64,000 bases of DNA, from assembly GCF_014218725.1 (NCBI RefSeq), contig NZ_JABBJE010000005.1, positions 124,001 through 188,000 on the forward strand, given 5' to 3'. Made by a program: the position numbers and the translations under genes. Within the stretch, counting starts at the first letter, position 1, and every line of letters begins with the position of its first letter. The notes beneath the pieces were generated by a model, which saw only the letters and a list, made by a program, of their open reading frames with translations, searched no databases and was not told the DNA's origin. Of this stretch, positions 34,220 through 43,794 are shown one piece after another. The stretch comes from Brevundimonas huaxiensis. Its GTDB lineage: Bacteria > Pseudomonadota > Alphaproteobacteria > Caulobacterales > Caulobacteraceae.

Positions 34220-36052
34220 ATGGCGCTACATCTGGTAGGAGAGACGATTGACCGGGCGCGTGCCCACGCCGCCGCTCGCTCGGGCAACCTCGTGGCCCTG
34301 GTCCGTGGCGTTTATGTGGACGCAGCCGACGACGTCGATGCCGTGATCATGGCGCACGCGGTGCGGATCGCCGCCTATCTTTATCCCCGCGCCTATCTGT
34401 CCGGCGCCTCGGCTCTCCTGTTGGCGCCCACATTGGACGGCCGCCTGTTTTTGAGCGGGCGTCGCAACCAGCGAACACGGATTCGGGGTCTGGAGATTAT
34501 CCAGAACCAAGGGCCGGATGCTCCGTCCACGGTTCCCGCCATCGTCGCTGACGCGATGGGCGAAATTCACATGACGGCCTCGTCCCCCCGCCAGCGTTTT
34601 CTGGAGGCCTTCCGCATCCGCAGCGAGCATGCCGGTGCGATCGACCCCCTCATGCGTCGCCGGATGGCGGAGCGTCTGATCGAAGAATACGGCGACGCGC
34701 GCCAGGCTGCGGACGCCGTATGGGTGCTTGGGCGTCTAATCCGCTGGACTCGCGAAGCCGAGGCCGCCGAACGCTTTCTCGACGCCGCCCATCCGGCCCA
34801 GGCCCCCGCGAATGCGGCCCGGGTGGGTCTGACGGTGGCCTGGCACGGCGCGCCCGTCGGCGAGCTGACCCACGACGGTGTCGAGTGGCGCTGGGCCGCC
34901 ACCGCCAAGGGCCAGCCGCCCCTGGTGCGGCCGACCCGCCCCGGCAGCCTTCCCCCCTTCATCGAATCCCTGCTGCCGGAAGGCTGGCTGGCCGAGATTC
35001 TGGACGCTCGCGACGAGCGTGAGCTCCTGCGAACGGGCCGGCGCTACATGTCGAACATCGCCATCGTCTCCGACCCGGCCGAGCTGGCTGAAGTAACCCC
35101 GGACGTGCTTCAGGGCCGTCTGGCGCAGCACATCGACGACGGGGTCTTCACCGGCCGCTACGAGGGCCCGACACGTCGATCCCTCGAAGAGAGCTTCCAG
35201 GCCAATCTGGCCAAGCTGTTCGCCTCCCGCGACACGCCGCGTCTCTCCGGAATCCAGATCAAGGCGCCGATGTGCCTGACGACGGGCGGCGAGCTCATCC
35301 CGTCAACGGGGGCGCCCTTCACCCATATCCTGAAGCCGGCGGGCACCAACGGCTTCGAAGACCTGCCGATCGTCGAATGGATGGGGTTGGCGCTCGCCCG
35401 CGCCGCCGGTTTCGAAACACCCGACGCCGCTCTTGTCCCCATGCCGGACGGCATGCGCCCGGCCCTTGTGGTCGAGCGGTTCGACATCCGCCGCACGGAC
35501 AACGACGCGCGCCGATATGCGCTGGAGGATTTCTGCTCAATCCTCGAACTGCCGCCCCTGCGCAAGTACGAGGGCTCCATCGAACGCACGGCGCGTGGAC
35601 TGCGCCCCCTGTCGACACAACCGGCCCAGGACCTGGAAATCCTTTACCGGCGGGCGGTTTTCGCCTGGCTCATCGCAGACGGAGATATGCACCTGAAGAA
35701 CCTGGCCCTGCTGAAGATCGCCGACCCCGGCAGCGAGCATTTCGACGAGGTGCGCTTCGCCCCGGTCTATGACGCCGTCACCACGCGGATCTTCCCTGGC
35801 CTGGACAACGATCAGATGGCCCTGACCCTCAACGGCAAACGGGACCGTCTGACCCCCGAGGATTTCCAGGCGCTCGCCCGAACCATAGACCTTCCGGTCG
35901 CTCGGGCCGCGCAACTGACCGCCGACTGCGCCCGGCGCACGGTGGACGGACTGCAAGCCCTGCCGGTGCCGGAACGGATCGCCCCCGGCGCGGATCGTAT
36001 CCGAGACCGGATTTCCGACATCGTCCGCCAGCGCGCGGAGCCTTTCGTTTAG
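34220..36052 (+). CDS. HipA-family kinase fused to an AbiEi-like N-terminal domain
   Basis: HipA kinases phosphorylate aminoacyl-tRNA synthetases or related targets and halt growth. In this 610-residue protein, residues ~200-600 are HipA: VGLTVAWHGAPVGELTH, PPFIESLLPEGW, the catalytic loop LIADGDMHLKNLALL and FAPVYDAVTTR. The first ~130 residues (SGNLVALVRGVYV, AYLYPRAYLSGASALLLAP) resemble AbiEi-type antitoxin or winged-helix domains. No separate HipB gene lies beside it, so the N-terminus may supply the antitoxin or DNA-binding role. The start is uncertain: ATG 34220 is used, with GTG 34202 and TTG 34178 possible. Confidence 0.8.
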   Translation: MALHLVGETIDRARAHAAARSGNLVALVRGVYVDAADDVDAVIMAHAVRIAAYLYPRAYLSGASALLLAPTLDGRLFLSGRRNQRTRIRGLEIIQNQGPDAPSTVPAIVADAMGEIHMTASSPRQRFLEAFRIRSEHAGAIDPLMRRRMAERLIEEYGDARQAADAVWVLGRLIRWTREAEAAERFLDAAHPAQAPANAARVGLTVAWHGAPVGELTHDGVEWRWAATAKGQPPLVRPTRPGSLPPFIESLLPEGWLAEILDARDERELLRTGRRYMSNIAIVSDPAELAEVTPDVLQGRLAQHIDDGVFTGRYEGPTRRSLEESFQANLAKLFASRDTPRLSGIQIKAPMCLTTGGELIPSTGAPFTHILKPAGTNGFEDLPIVEWMGLALARAAGFETPDAALVPMPDGMRPALVVERFDIRRTDNDARRYALEDFCSILELPPLRKYEGSIERTARGLRPLSTQPAQDLEILYRRAVFAWLIADGDMHLKNLALLKIADPGSEHFDEVRFAPVYDAVTTRIFPGLDNDQMALTLNGKRDRLTPEDFQALARTIDLPVARAAQLTADCARRTVDGLQALPVPERIAPGADRIRDRISDIVRQRAEPFV

Positions 36053-36132
36053 GGCCCAGCTAAACCAATGGCGTCGCGCTGCAGGAGACGACGCCAGATT
36101 CCGGTTCGCCATGAAAGGCCCGTCGCCTAAGC

Positions 36133-36223
36133 TGCGGTAGCCCGGTGCGGCCCACGCGTATGTCCAGGCTTCGGCTAAAGGCGTGGGCGCATGCGAATCT
36201 CACATGTTCTCAACGCCCGGCGC
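36133..36223 (+). repeat. Structured element copy A (paired with 46611-46713)
   Basis: The element shares blocks GCGTATGTCCAGGC, GGCTAAAGGCGT, GGCGCATGC and TCTCAAC.CCCGG with copy B. Stem 1 is GCCCACGC (36150-36157) with GCGTGGGC (36181-36188). A second hairpin uses CATG/CATG and a third CGC-CCG-GCG. The strand is not known and no known RNA family was recognised. Confidence 0.65.
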
Positions 36224-36419
36224 ACATTTCAGCGGCAGCTTTGTAGTGACCGGCTTTACCGGTATGGACACGTCATGGCGTTATCCTAATTCGCACCTGA
36301 GCCAATCTTGGTGGAAGTGCACGGGACTGAGAGGGGATCATAACTCTCTCGCCGTCGCCGAGGATCTTGGATCCGTTGAAACCGGGCACTGGGGACATGG
36401 GGCCTTGGAGCCTTGGGGC

Positions 36420-36447
36420 CGACGCAGTTGAGCCCTCAACTCCGTCG
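36420..36447. repeat. Strong hairpin upstream of the HEPN gene
   Basis: CGACG-C-AGTTGA pairs across GCCC with TCAACT-C-CGTCG: 11 base pairs with one mismatch. It lies 82 bases before the HEPN start. No T-run follows. It could be a leader element or operator. Confidence 0.5.
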
Positions 36448-36528
36448 GCGGTAAACGAAGATGACGCGACTATGTATCGGGCTGGTGCGCGCTGCATCCG
36501 CCCCTTATCCGTGCCGGGAGCTCAGCCG

Positions 36529-37074
36529 ATGAAATCCTTCGCGCAGGCGCTTCATTCGGACGACCGATACAGGATCATGATGATCGACGATCCCGTTGCT
36601 GGGCTCCGACCGATCACCTTCGAAGATCACCACGGGATGGTCGCGCGTCTCCGACTTCCGATCACGGCCCCCGAAGCCATCCAGCGCCTCTACGGCCGCG
36701 CGCTTCATGCCCTTCTGTATGGCTGGTTCGACTATGAGTTGATGGTAGTGGCCTGCGGACAGGCGCTGGCCACGCTCGAGTTCTCACTCAAGATGCGGTT
36801 GGGCAAGTCCGCCTTGAAGCTGAGCGGCTTGAAGCCAAGGCTGGACCATGCGGTGAAACACGGCCTCATCGCTGCGCCAAGCCCAAGCGCTTGGGGAGAC
36901 GACCATGCCCTGTTGGCCTCGATCCGCAACGAGATCGCTCACGGAAGCGATCATGTTTACCCGCCGAACATGGCGGAGGTCATTTTCGATAGGTGTCGCG
37001 TTCTGATATGCGAGGTCTACGGGCTCCCTGAATCCGCGGAAGGGTCGACCCTTATTGACGCCTCCGCGCCATAA
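36529..37074 (+). CDS. HEPN-like protein, possible RNase toxin
   Basis: The 181-residue protein is mostly helical and has RNEIAH at 133-138, matching the HEPN RNase motif Rx4-6H. An earlier helix (LYGRALHALLYGWFDYELMVVACGQAL) also fits a HEPN bundle. HEPN RNases act in toxin-antitoxin and anti-phage systems. No partner nucleotidyltransferase is adjacent, so the regulation is unknown. The start at 36529 has GGGAG nine bases upstream; an in-frame ATG farther upstream lacks a ribosome binding site. Confidence 0.6.
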   Translation: MKSFAQALHSDDRYRIMMIDDPVAGLRPITFEDHHGMVARLRLPITAPEAIQRLYGRALHALLYGWFDYELMVVACGQALATLEFSLKMRLGKSALKLSGLKPRLDHAVKHGLIAAPSPSAWGDDHALLASIRNEIAHGSDHVYPPNMAEVIFDRCRVLICEVYGLPESAEGSTLIDASAP

Positions 37075-37274
37075 GTTCGATCTAGATCTCAATGTCATTC
37101 GGCATGATGTTGTCGCAAGGTGCCTCGACAAATCCACTTTCGGATAAAGCGCAGATACGCCTCGCCTTCGAAATCCCGGGAGCTGGAAGTTGGGTCAAGG
37201 GGCAGGATCACGACACCGTTGTCGTGTGAGAGCGCTTTGATCCGCGTCATCAACGCCAAGGCGACCGACTTCGC

Positions 37275-39512
37275 TCAGCACAGATCGGGATATGTCTTTC
37301 CCTGAAGGAGATTGGCCGATTGAGAGACAGAACCGGCCCAGCTGCTCAAACAGCCGACCGCGCCCTTATGTCGTCGCGCCCAAAGTCTGCGCAACAACGA
37401 GGGAGGGGCGAACATGTCGTACTTGGCCTTCTGCAGGTTTGCGACGAACTCACTGAGATCATCCGCTGCCACGTCTCCCGGCAACTTTTTGATAAAAGCC
37501 GCCACCTCCAACGGGGTGGCGTCGGAGACCGTCACGCCCAAGTCGTGGGCCTCGCAGTCGAGTCCGGCCGCCGTCAGACAGACCGCGAGGACATCGTTCA
37601 TCGCTGTGCCCCTCCACGTGAAGATGTGGGTGTCGGCACCGCTGGCGACCAGTGCGTTTTCCGCCAGATCGAGCGCGTGGAATACTGCCCGCCCTTCCTG
37701 CAAAAGCTGCACGGCCGTCTCGTCCAGGAAGGCAGGGAGATCGTCGTCCAGATAGACGGCGCGGATTTCCGCCGCGAGCCTGTCGTCGATCGGCTCGACC
37801 GACTGCCGGTCGAACTTCGGCAATCGCCCGGCGGGATGCGGCGTGACCGTGAGCACCTTGGCTCGATCATCGACGTCCGCGACCCGCCAACGGCGTCCCG
37901 CGAAGGCCAGAAGACTGCCCACTGCCAGGACATTGGAGATTGGGATGGAGCCAAGGGCGCGTGTACCGTGGATCAGCCTCCACTCCTGGTCCGTCTCGAA
38001 CACGGCATAGAAGTCGCGGGCAGCGGTAAGCTCCTCGCCTGTTGCGGCGAGCATCAGCGTTCCATCCGGAGCCTGTTCGATCAATCCAACCTCCGGTGCC
38101 GCGATCCATCGCAGCAACTCGACGAAATCGCCGGGCGTCAGAGCCGCCAGAGGTCCAGCTGCGCAGAGGGTTTTATAGAGGGCGTCAGCCCGCGCACCGC
38201 CCTGCTCAGTGATGATTGAGAGTATCTGATGGATCGCTACAGTAACGACCGCCGGATCGTCGCCGGGCGTCTCGACGAAGCGACTGAGGAGAAGGCGGAC
38301 AGCCGCGACCGCCCGGACGACCTGGGGCCTAAGGCGGTCGATTGGGTCCGAGACACGACCGAGGTGTCGCTCCCGCGTATAGATGCGGAGAATCGCAGGT
38401 GTGTCCTTGCGCCGCCCGCTTCGGCCGAGCCTTTGGCGCAGCGAGGCCAGGGATCGAGGCGCGCCGAGCTGAGCCACCGATTTGACAGATCCGAGGTCGA
38501 TGCCGAGTTCCAAGGTCGTGGTGGCGATCGCCGTCGTCGGCAGGGTTCCCGCCTTCAGGCGGGTTTCGAGCTCCTCACGCAGTTCCTTGGACAGGCTGCC
38601 GTGGTGGGGGAAGAACTCATTGGGCACGCCCGCCCTCTCGGACCGGCGCAGGAGGCGGTCCGAGAGGGCCTCGACGTTGCGGCGCGAGCCTCCGAAGAAC
38701 AGGGCGTTGTCGCCCCGAAGAACGGAGAAGGCATGGTCCGCGATCCGGTCGAGGGCCTCGTCGCCGCCATCGATTTCCAGATTGTCGCCTGACGGGCTGC
38801 TTTCGGCTGGCTCGAGATAACCCCGGACCTGAAGCCTCAATTCGGGCGCGGCGCCTTCCGGCTGGATAATCTCCACCGACGTGGGGGCCTGCGCGTTCAG
38901 CCAGGCGGCCGCGACGCCCATGTCGCCCAAGGTAGCGGACAGGCCGATCCGCCTGGGCCGGCGCGCCGACATGAGCTCGAGCCGACGCAGCAGGCTAAAC
39001 AGATGGAGGCCGCGCGGCCCCTGAAGAAAGGCATGCAGTTCGTCGACGATGATGGCGTCCAGAGATCCCAGAAGCCGGCGCGCATCCGTCGAGCGGCGAA
39101 GAAGAAGCGCCTCGATCGATTCTGGCGTGATCATCACTACGCCGCGAGGCTGTTTCAACACTCGTTGCTTGGGGCCTTGGGGCGCATCACCATGCCAGCG
39201 AACGAGGCCGATGCCCATGCGCTCGCACAGAAGGTCCAGCCGCCGGTGCTGATCGTTGATCAGGGCCTTTAGCGGCGCAACATAGAGGACCGATACACCG
39301 GTCTCCTCTCGCGCGGCCGCCTGCGTGAGGAGTGGCAGGAAGGCGGCTTCCGTCTTGCCGGCCGCAGTCGCCGCCGCGATCACGACGTCCCTATCGTTTC
39401 CAAGGATCGTCCGGATCGCCTCGTCCTGCACCGGCCGCAGTTCGCTCCAACCTTCGTCGCGTATCCAGCGGCGAACGTCGGGATGCAGCCGATCGAAACT
39501 CGTCTCGGTCAA
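37275..39512 (-). CDS. sngC: Lhr-like DEAD/DEAH helicase, Shango SngC-like
   Basis: The 745-residue SF2 helicase has Walker A AATAAGKT (47-54), DELH (157-160), LSATLGD and the motif VI region QRLGRSGRRK, then an Lhr-type C-terminal region. It is the third gene of a leftward operon with an AAA ATPase and a TerB-N/TerB-C protein, the composition of the Shango anti-phage system. A BrxHI-like helicase from BREX type systems is the nearest alternative, but no BREX methylase or PglZ gene is present. Its start overlaps the sngB stop as ATGA. Confidence 0.8.
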   Translation of the reverse strand: MTETSFDRLHPDVRRWIRDEGWSELRPVQDEAIRTILGNDRDVVIAAATAAGKTEAAFLPLLTQAAAREETGVSVLYVAPLKALINDQHRRLDLLCERMGIGLVRWHGDAPQGPKQRVLKQPRGVVMITPESIEALLLRRSTDARRLLGSLDAIIVDELHAFLQGPRGLHLFSLLRRLELMSARRPRRIGLSATLGDMGVAAAWLNAQAPTSVEIIQPEGAAPELRLQVRGYLEPAESSPSGDNLEIDGGDEALDRIADHAFSVLRGDNALFFGGSRRNVEALSDRLLRRSERAGVPNEFFPHHGSLSKELREELETRLKAGTLPTTAIATTTLELGIDLGSVKSVAQLGAPRSLASLRQRLGRSGRRKDTPAILRIYTRERHLGRVSDPIDRLRPQVVRAVAAVRLLLSRFVETPGDDPAVVTVAIHQILSIITEQGGARADALYKTLCAAGPLAALTPGDFVELLRWIAAPEVGLIEQAPDGTLMLAATGEELTAARDFYAVFETDQEWRLIHGTRALGSIPISNVLAVGSLLAFAGRRWRVADVDDRAKVLTVTPHPAGRLPKFDRQSVEPIDDRLAAEIRAVYLDDDLPAFLDETAVQLLQEGRAVFHALDLAENALVASGADTHIFTWRGTAMNDVLAVCLTAAGLDCEAHDLGVTVSDATPLEVAAFIKKLPGDVAADDLSEFVANLQKAKYDMFAPPSLLRRLWARRHKGAVGCLSSWAGSVSQSANLLQGKTYPDLC

Positions 39513-40819
39513 AGCCGCAGCGTCGCCAGTTCGTCGTCCCCATCGCCCTCGACCTCAAGGTCCGCGCCGCCATCGGTGTCGTTGGCGATATCGACGCCGC
39601 CGATCAGCTCAACCCAACCCTTTCCGGGGTTCTGCTCCAGCACTGATAGAAACTGGACGAACGCCTTGATGGTGTTGCGCGGCGTCCGGAAATAGGCCTC
39701 GCCGATCCGCTTGTTACAGTGGTTCATGAACAACGGCAGGGCCTCGTCGGGGACGAGGTGCTTTTCCGCGTCGCCCATGGCGAAGACGGTTCGCAGGTTG
39801 AACAAGAGGATCAGCAGATCTTCCGGGGTCAAGCTCTGAAGCCTAATGACGGGTCCGGACAGATCGATCAGACCATTGGTCGCAAAGGCGTTCTCCACCA
39901 AGCGGCTCTGTAGGGCCTGGTAGCTGTACAGGCCGCGCCGGCTGTCCATAAGGAACTCCGGGGTTCCCCCAAAGACGAAGCCTATGCCAGACGCATTGCC
40001 CTGCAGGACGTCGTTCACGATCCGCAGGATTTGCTCGAAATTCTGGTTCCGGGCCTGGGCGCTCTGGAGTTTGTACAGGTTGACCATCTCATCGAAGACT
40101 ATGACCAGCCCGGCGTATCCGGCCAGCCGGACGAAGGCCGCGAGCAGTTTGAGGCTGTCGTAGACGTCGCCGTCGTCGATGATGTTGCGCACGCCCAGTG
40201 CCTGCCGGGCCTCGGTCTTGGTGGTGTATTCGCCTCGTAACCAACGCAGCGCCGCCGCCTTGCCCCCAGCGTCACCGTCCTCGCTCGCGCGCCAGTAAGC
40301 CTTGAGCACCGCCGCGAAATCATAGCCGCCATTATGATCCTGCAGCGGGGCCAAGCGTTCGTCGATGACCCCCTCGACCCCAGCTCCGCGCCCCTCGGCG
40401 TCGCGCACGCATTCGGTGACAAATTTCTCGACGATCGAGGCGAGAGCATTGCCGTCGGGCTTGGTCCGGGTCGCCATGTTGCGGACGGCCTCCGCATAGA
40501 GTCCCCTCGCCTGGCCGCCGGTCGCGTGGATCCGCCTGTCGGGTGCCAAGTCGGCATGGATAGTCACGCATCGCCGTTCGAGAGCAATCAATCGGACGAG
40601 ATTGAGGAAGAAGGTCTTGCCGGCGCCGTACTCTCCGATGACGAACCGGACAGCCGAACCTCCGTCGGCGATCCGGTCCACGTCGCGCACGAGAGCATTT
40701 ATCTCAGCGGATCGGCCGACTTGGATATGTGGGAGGCCCGACCTCGGAACGACGCCGGCTGCAAGGGCCTGGAGGATGATGTCGCGATCACGCGGCTTGA
40801 GCGTCGGTGTGGAGGTCAT
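39509..40819 (-). CDS. sngB: AAA ATPase, Shango SngB-like (BrxD-related)
   Basis: The 436-residue protein has Walker A GEYGAGKT (62-69) and a Walker B section GLVIVFDEMVNLYKL. It belongs to the DUF2791/BrxD-like P-loop ATPases that accompany Lhr-like helicases. It probably loads or controls the helicase. Four-base overlaps with both neighbours indicate tight coupling. It ends with an acidic tail (LEVEGDGDDELATLRL). Confidence 0.8.
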   Translation of the reverse strand: MTSTPTLKPRDRDIILQALAAGVVPRSGLPHIQVGRSAEINALVRDVDRIADGGSAVRFVIGEYGAGKTFFLNLVRLIALERRCVTIHADLAPDRRIHATGGQARGLYAEAVRNMATRTKPDGNALASIVEKFVTECVRDAEGRGAGVEGVIDERLAPLQDHNGGYDFAAVLKAYWRASEDGDAGGKAAALRWLRGEYTTKTEARQALGVRNIIDDGDVYDSLKLLAAFVRLAGYAGLVIVFDEMVNLYKLQSAQARNQNFEQILRIVNDVLQGNASGIGFVFGGTPEFLMDSRRGLYSYQALQSRLVENAFATNGLIDLSGPVIRLQSLTPEDLLILLFNLRTVFAMGDAEKHLVPDEALPLFMNHCNKRIGEAYFRTPRNTIKAFVQFLSVLEQNPGKGWVELIGGVDIANDTDGGADLEVEGDGDDELATLRL

Positions 40820-43656
40820 GCAGCCAGATCCAGAGCGAGAAGTTGAAGTCGGAGATGTTCGGGTGAGGTCAGATCCTCGTCGCCTTCGAGGACTGGCTCG
40901 TCGAAGCGGTCAAAGCCCCAGTCGTTGATCGTCTCGATCGCGCCGTCTGGGAGAAGCTTCAGAGCCTTGGCGCGAGCCTCGAATGTCCAGCGGTCAAGCC
41001 CGCCGCCATCGACGACGGCCCCAAGCAATTCGGCATGAGCGACATCCAGGCCTTCGAAGCGCGCCGACGTCGTTGCGACAACCACCGGTGAAGCGATAGG
41101 GCCCTCATCCTCCGCGAAGATACCGGCCAAGAGACTGGACACCTCAGCCGTTTCCAGACGCAGCCGCGCCAGGCGGGTGGGATCGATTTGCACGCTGGTC
41201 GGAACGACAGGTTCTTGGGGGATAGCGAGACCGTCTTTGGCAGCGGGCGTGGCCTCGGCCACGATGACCGGTTCGTCGCGCGATGCCGGGGCCCGGTGGA
41301 GGGCCGCGTAGACCTCGTCTTGCGGCAGGCCCAAGGCCTTGTAGAGTTTCTCGAGAAAGCGGACTTCAGCCGGCTGTACCCGGCTGTCGGATAGCACCGA
41401 CGCCACGGCGGCGCGTGCCGCTTCGGTCCTGAGCGGAAGAGGCAGTTTGGACAGTTTTGCGATCGCCGCCAGTTGGCGCGGCCGATCCTGAAGCAGCCAC
41501 ATCGCATAGGCCGAAAGTCGTGTCCGCTCTTCAGGCCGCAGATCCTTGACCGCGCGGATCTCGGCCTCAATATGGTCCAGCTCAGCCGCGACCACTTCGC
41601 CGTCAGAACTGGCCGCGATCGCCGAGATCTCCGCAATCGTGCGGCCTGATCGGTACGCGGGCCGTTCGGCGTCGATCTGACCGCCGCCCGCCGCTCGATA
41701 AAGCACCACTTGGCTATCCGACGTAAGGCTGGCGTCTCCGTATCGGCGATCCGGTTCGAGCGCGATCTGCAAGCGATCCAGGACGATGCCAAACTGGCGA
41801 TGAACGCCCACCGGCACCTTGCCCTGGACCTGATCCAATCCGATGAGGTCGCAGAGCCGGGTGACCGCCATCGGGACGATCGCGTGTTCTGCTAGGATGG
41901 CGTCGAACTCAGCCTTCAAGGCCCGCGCGCTCAGCCCCCATTCCGTCTCGACAAGGTCGTCAGGCAGGCACAGCGCAGCCTCTAGTGTGTCTCTAGCCTC
42001 GGGCTTCCGACCGAGTAGCCGACTGTAGGCCTCGAGATCAGTCTGGCATTCCGACAGGAGGTCGCGAAGACTGCTTAACGGCGCCGCGACAGCCGCGATG
42101 TCGGGCAGATCCCCAAGATCGAGGGTCACCTCGAATGCGCTGCTGGCGCTGCGATATCGGCCGCTTAGTCTACGCTTGGGAGCGCGGACTTTGAGTCCTT
42201 CAGGATAGCGCCTGTCAAAGCGGAGGCGCCACAGTACCGCGAGTTCCTCGAAACATCTTGAACCAGGAGTGCGTAGATAGGTGTCAGGCAGACAGAGCGT
42301 CCACACGAGGCAGTCGTCGGCGTCGAACGGAATCTGTTCCGCGAGGCGCGCGCCGAGATAACGCCTGGCCGGAAGTGGAATCTCGAACTCCCCATTGCCC
42401 ATCCTCGGAGACAGGGTTGGTCGTTGAACAACGTCTGAGCGCACCAGCTCGGCAGCTTCGAGAAAACGGCGCGCGTAGCCATCGAAGGAATAGTTGTCGC
42501 TGTAGGCGGCCCTGAGCCGGGTGACCTCCGCAATGATGGCTTCGGCGTCGTGGAACGCCCTGTCGATGAACAGGCGGCGTTCCAGGCCGTAGAAGAACAG
42601 GAAGACATAGCCGATGCCGACCGGATCGGTCCGTCCACCCGCAAGCCAGTCTAAGTAAGACCGACGTGCGTTCGGCGTGAGGTCCCTGTACGATGGCCAG
42701 TAAGGCAAACTCGACCCGAGTGGGTCGGCGCCCGAAAGGCTGACCTGCAATGAAGGGTCGGCTAGACTCCGTTCGTTAAGCCACTCCACAGACGCACCAG
42801 CATGACCTGCGTAGATCATGCCCCCCGGCACGAACACGGGCCCGATCTGCACACCACGACCGTCGGCGATCCATCCCGGTAACAGCCTTGCGGAAGGCGC
42901 TGACGGCACCGCAGACTGTGCGGACGCCACAGCGCGGGTCGCTGCTGGGGGTGATGGGTTCGGCCGCCCCTCGCCTTTCCGGCTCGCAAAAGCGACAGCC
43001 TGGTCGAGGGTCGAAAACCCATAGGTCCCCGCAACGTAGCGGCCGTCGTGATAAGTGATGCCGTGTGCGGTCATACGCGTTGCTTCAAGCGATGGCTCGA
43101 CGGACTTAGCGGGAGCCGTTTCGACCGGTGGAGTAGAGCGCAAGGGCTTCGAAATCTCCGAGACGGCGGCTTCTCTTCCGGGTTCGGCGGCACCTTGGGC
43201 GGCAAGCCTCCGGGCGTAGTTGACCGCCTGCGACAGTTCCGAAAAGCCGTAACCCTTCACGACGTAGCGCCCGGCGGTCAGGGCAATGCCGTGGGCCATC
43301 ATCAGTTCAGCGCGCGGATCGGGCGCGGCGTCCCGAGCCCTGAGCGCGGAGCTCGGAGAGGCTGACAACCCAGGCGAGTCGGCCTGCAACTGACCGACCG
43401 GCAACTCCAGCCGGATATGCTGGGTCCGGGAGACCTGCTCATCCTCATATCGTGGCACCCGCGGCGGCGGACTTGTGGCACTGCGTTTTCGCTTTTTTGC
43501 CTGAGCATTCATCGCCAGCCAGACGACCGCGACGAAAATGCAAATTGTGATCAGTGCCAACGGCCCGCCCCCCGGATGGATCGACGCTACGTCAAGTGTG
43601 GTCCGCGATCTAGTCAAACGGGAATGACGCGCGGCAGCCGTGTGCCAAGTGGTCAT
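40816..43656 (-). CDS. sngA: TerB-N/TerB-C protein, Shango SngA-like, with N-terminal membrane anchor
   Basis: The 946-residue protein starts with one hydrophobic segment (LALITICIFVAVVWLAMN, about 33-50) and a basic stretch, so it is probably anchored in the inner membrane facing the cytoplasm. Two copies of a ~35-residue motif follow (117-151, AHGIALTAGRYVVKGYGF; 192-226, AHGITYHDGRYVAGTYGF). A TerB-N domain follows (about 265-430, WLAGGRTDPVGIGYVFLFFYGLERR), then TerB-C near the C-terminus. TerB-type proteins link phage or stress sensing to DNA processing. The start is uncertain: ATG 43656 is used, and a TTG closer to the membrane segment is possible. The gene is divergent from the MNT-HEPN gene. 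Confidence 0.75.
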   Translation of the reverse strand: MTTWHTAAARHSRLTRSRTTLDVASIHPGGGPLALITICIFVAVVWLAMNAQAKKRKRSATSPPPRVPRYEDEQVSRTQHIRLELPVGQLQADSPGLSASPSSALRARDAAPDPRAELMMAHGIALTAGRYVVKGYGFSELSQAVNYARRLAAQGAAEPGREAAVSEISKPLRSTPPVETAPAKSVEPSLEATRMTAHGITYHDGRYVAGTYGFSTLDQAVAFASRKGEGRPNPSPPAATRAVASAQSAVPSAPSARLLPGWIADGRGVQIGPVFVPGGMIYAGHAGASVEWLNERSLADPSLQVSLSGADPLGSSLPYWPSYRDLTPNARRSYLDWLAGGRTDPVGIGYVFLFFYGLERRLFIDRAFHDAEAIIAEVTRLRAAYSDNYSFDGYARRFLEAAELVRSDVVQRPTLSPRMGNGEFEIPLPARRYLGARLAEQIPFDADDCLVWTLCLPDTYLRTPGSRCFEELAVLWRLRFDRRYPEGLKVRAPKRRLSGRYRSASSAFEVTLDLGDLPDIAAVAAPLSSLRDLLSECQTDLEAYSRLLGRKPEARDTLEAALCLPDDLVETEWGLSARALKAEFDAILAEHAIVPMAVTRLCDLIGLDQVQGKVPVGVHRQFGIVLDRLQIALEPDRRYGDASLTSDSQVVLYRAAGGGQIDAERPAYRSGRTIAEISAIAASSDGEVVAAELDHIEAEIRAVKDLRPEERTRLSAYAMWLLQDRPRQLAAIAKLSKLPLPLRTEAARAAVASVLSDSRVQPAEVRFLEKLYKALGLPQDEVYAALHRAPASRDEPVIVAEATPAAKDGLAIPQEPVVPTSVQIDPTRLARLRLETAEVSSLLAGIFAEDEGPIASPVVVATTSARFEGLDVAHAELLGAVVDGGGLDRWTFEARAKALKLLPDGAIETINDWGFDRFDEPVLEGDEDLTSPEHLRLQLLALDLAA

Positions 43657-43794
43657 CCCCAACTTCCACTGGGATTTCGAAGCAGCATCTGGAGGCCGCC
43701 GGTTCGGTTGTTCTAGATTGAGCGGCCCCTCATGCATGGCCCCAAGCCTGAAAACAGATGCGCAAAGCATGGTTTTCTCGCTAGACTTGTCGTG

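Larger units (their letters stand above)
36053..36528. other. Intergenic region after hipA-like gene with structured elements
   Basis: This 476-base stretch holds no convincing gene. It contains structured element copy A (36133-36223), a small hairpin ACCGG/CCGGT near 36249 and a strong hairpin at 36420-36447, and leads to the HEPN gene. It is probably the left border of the defence island. Confidence 0.5.
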
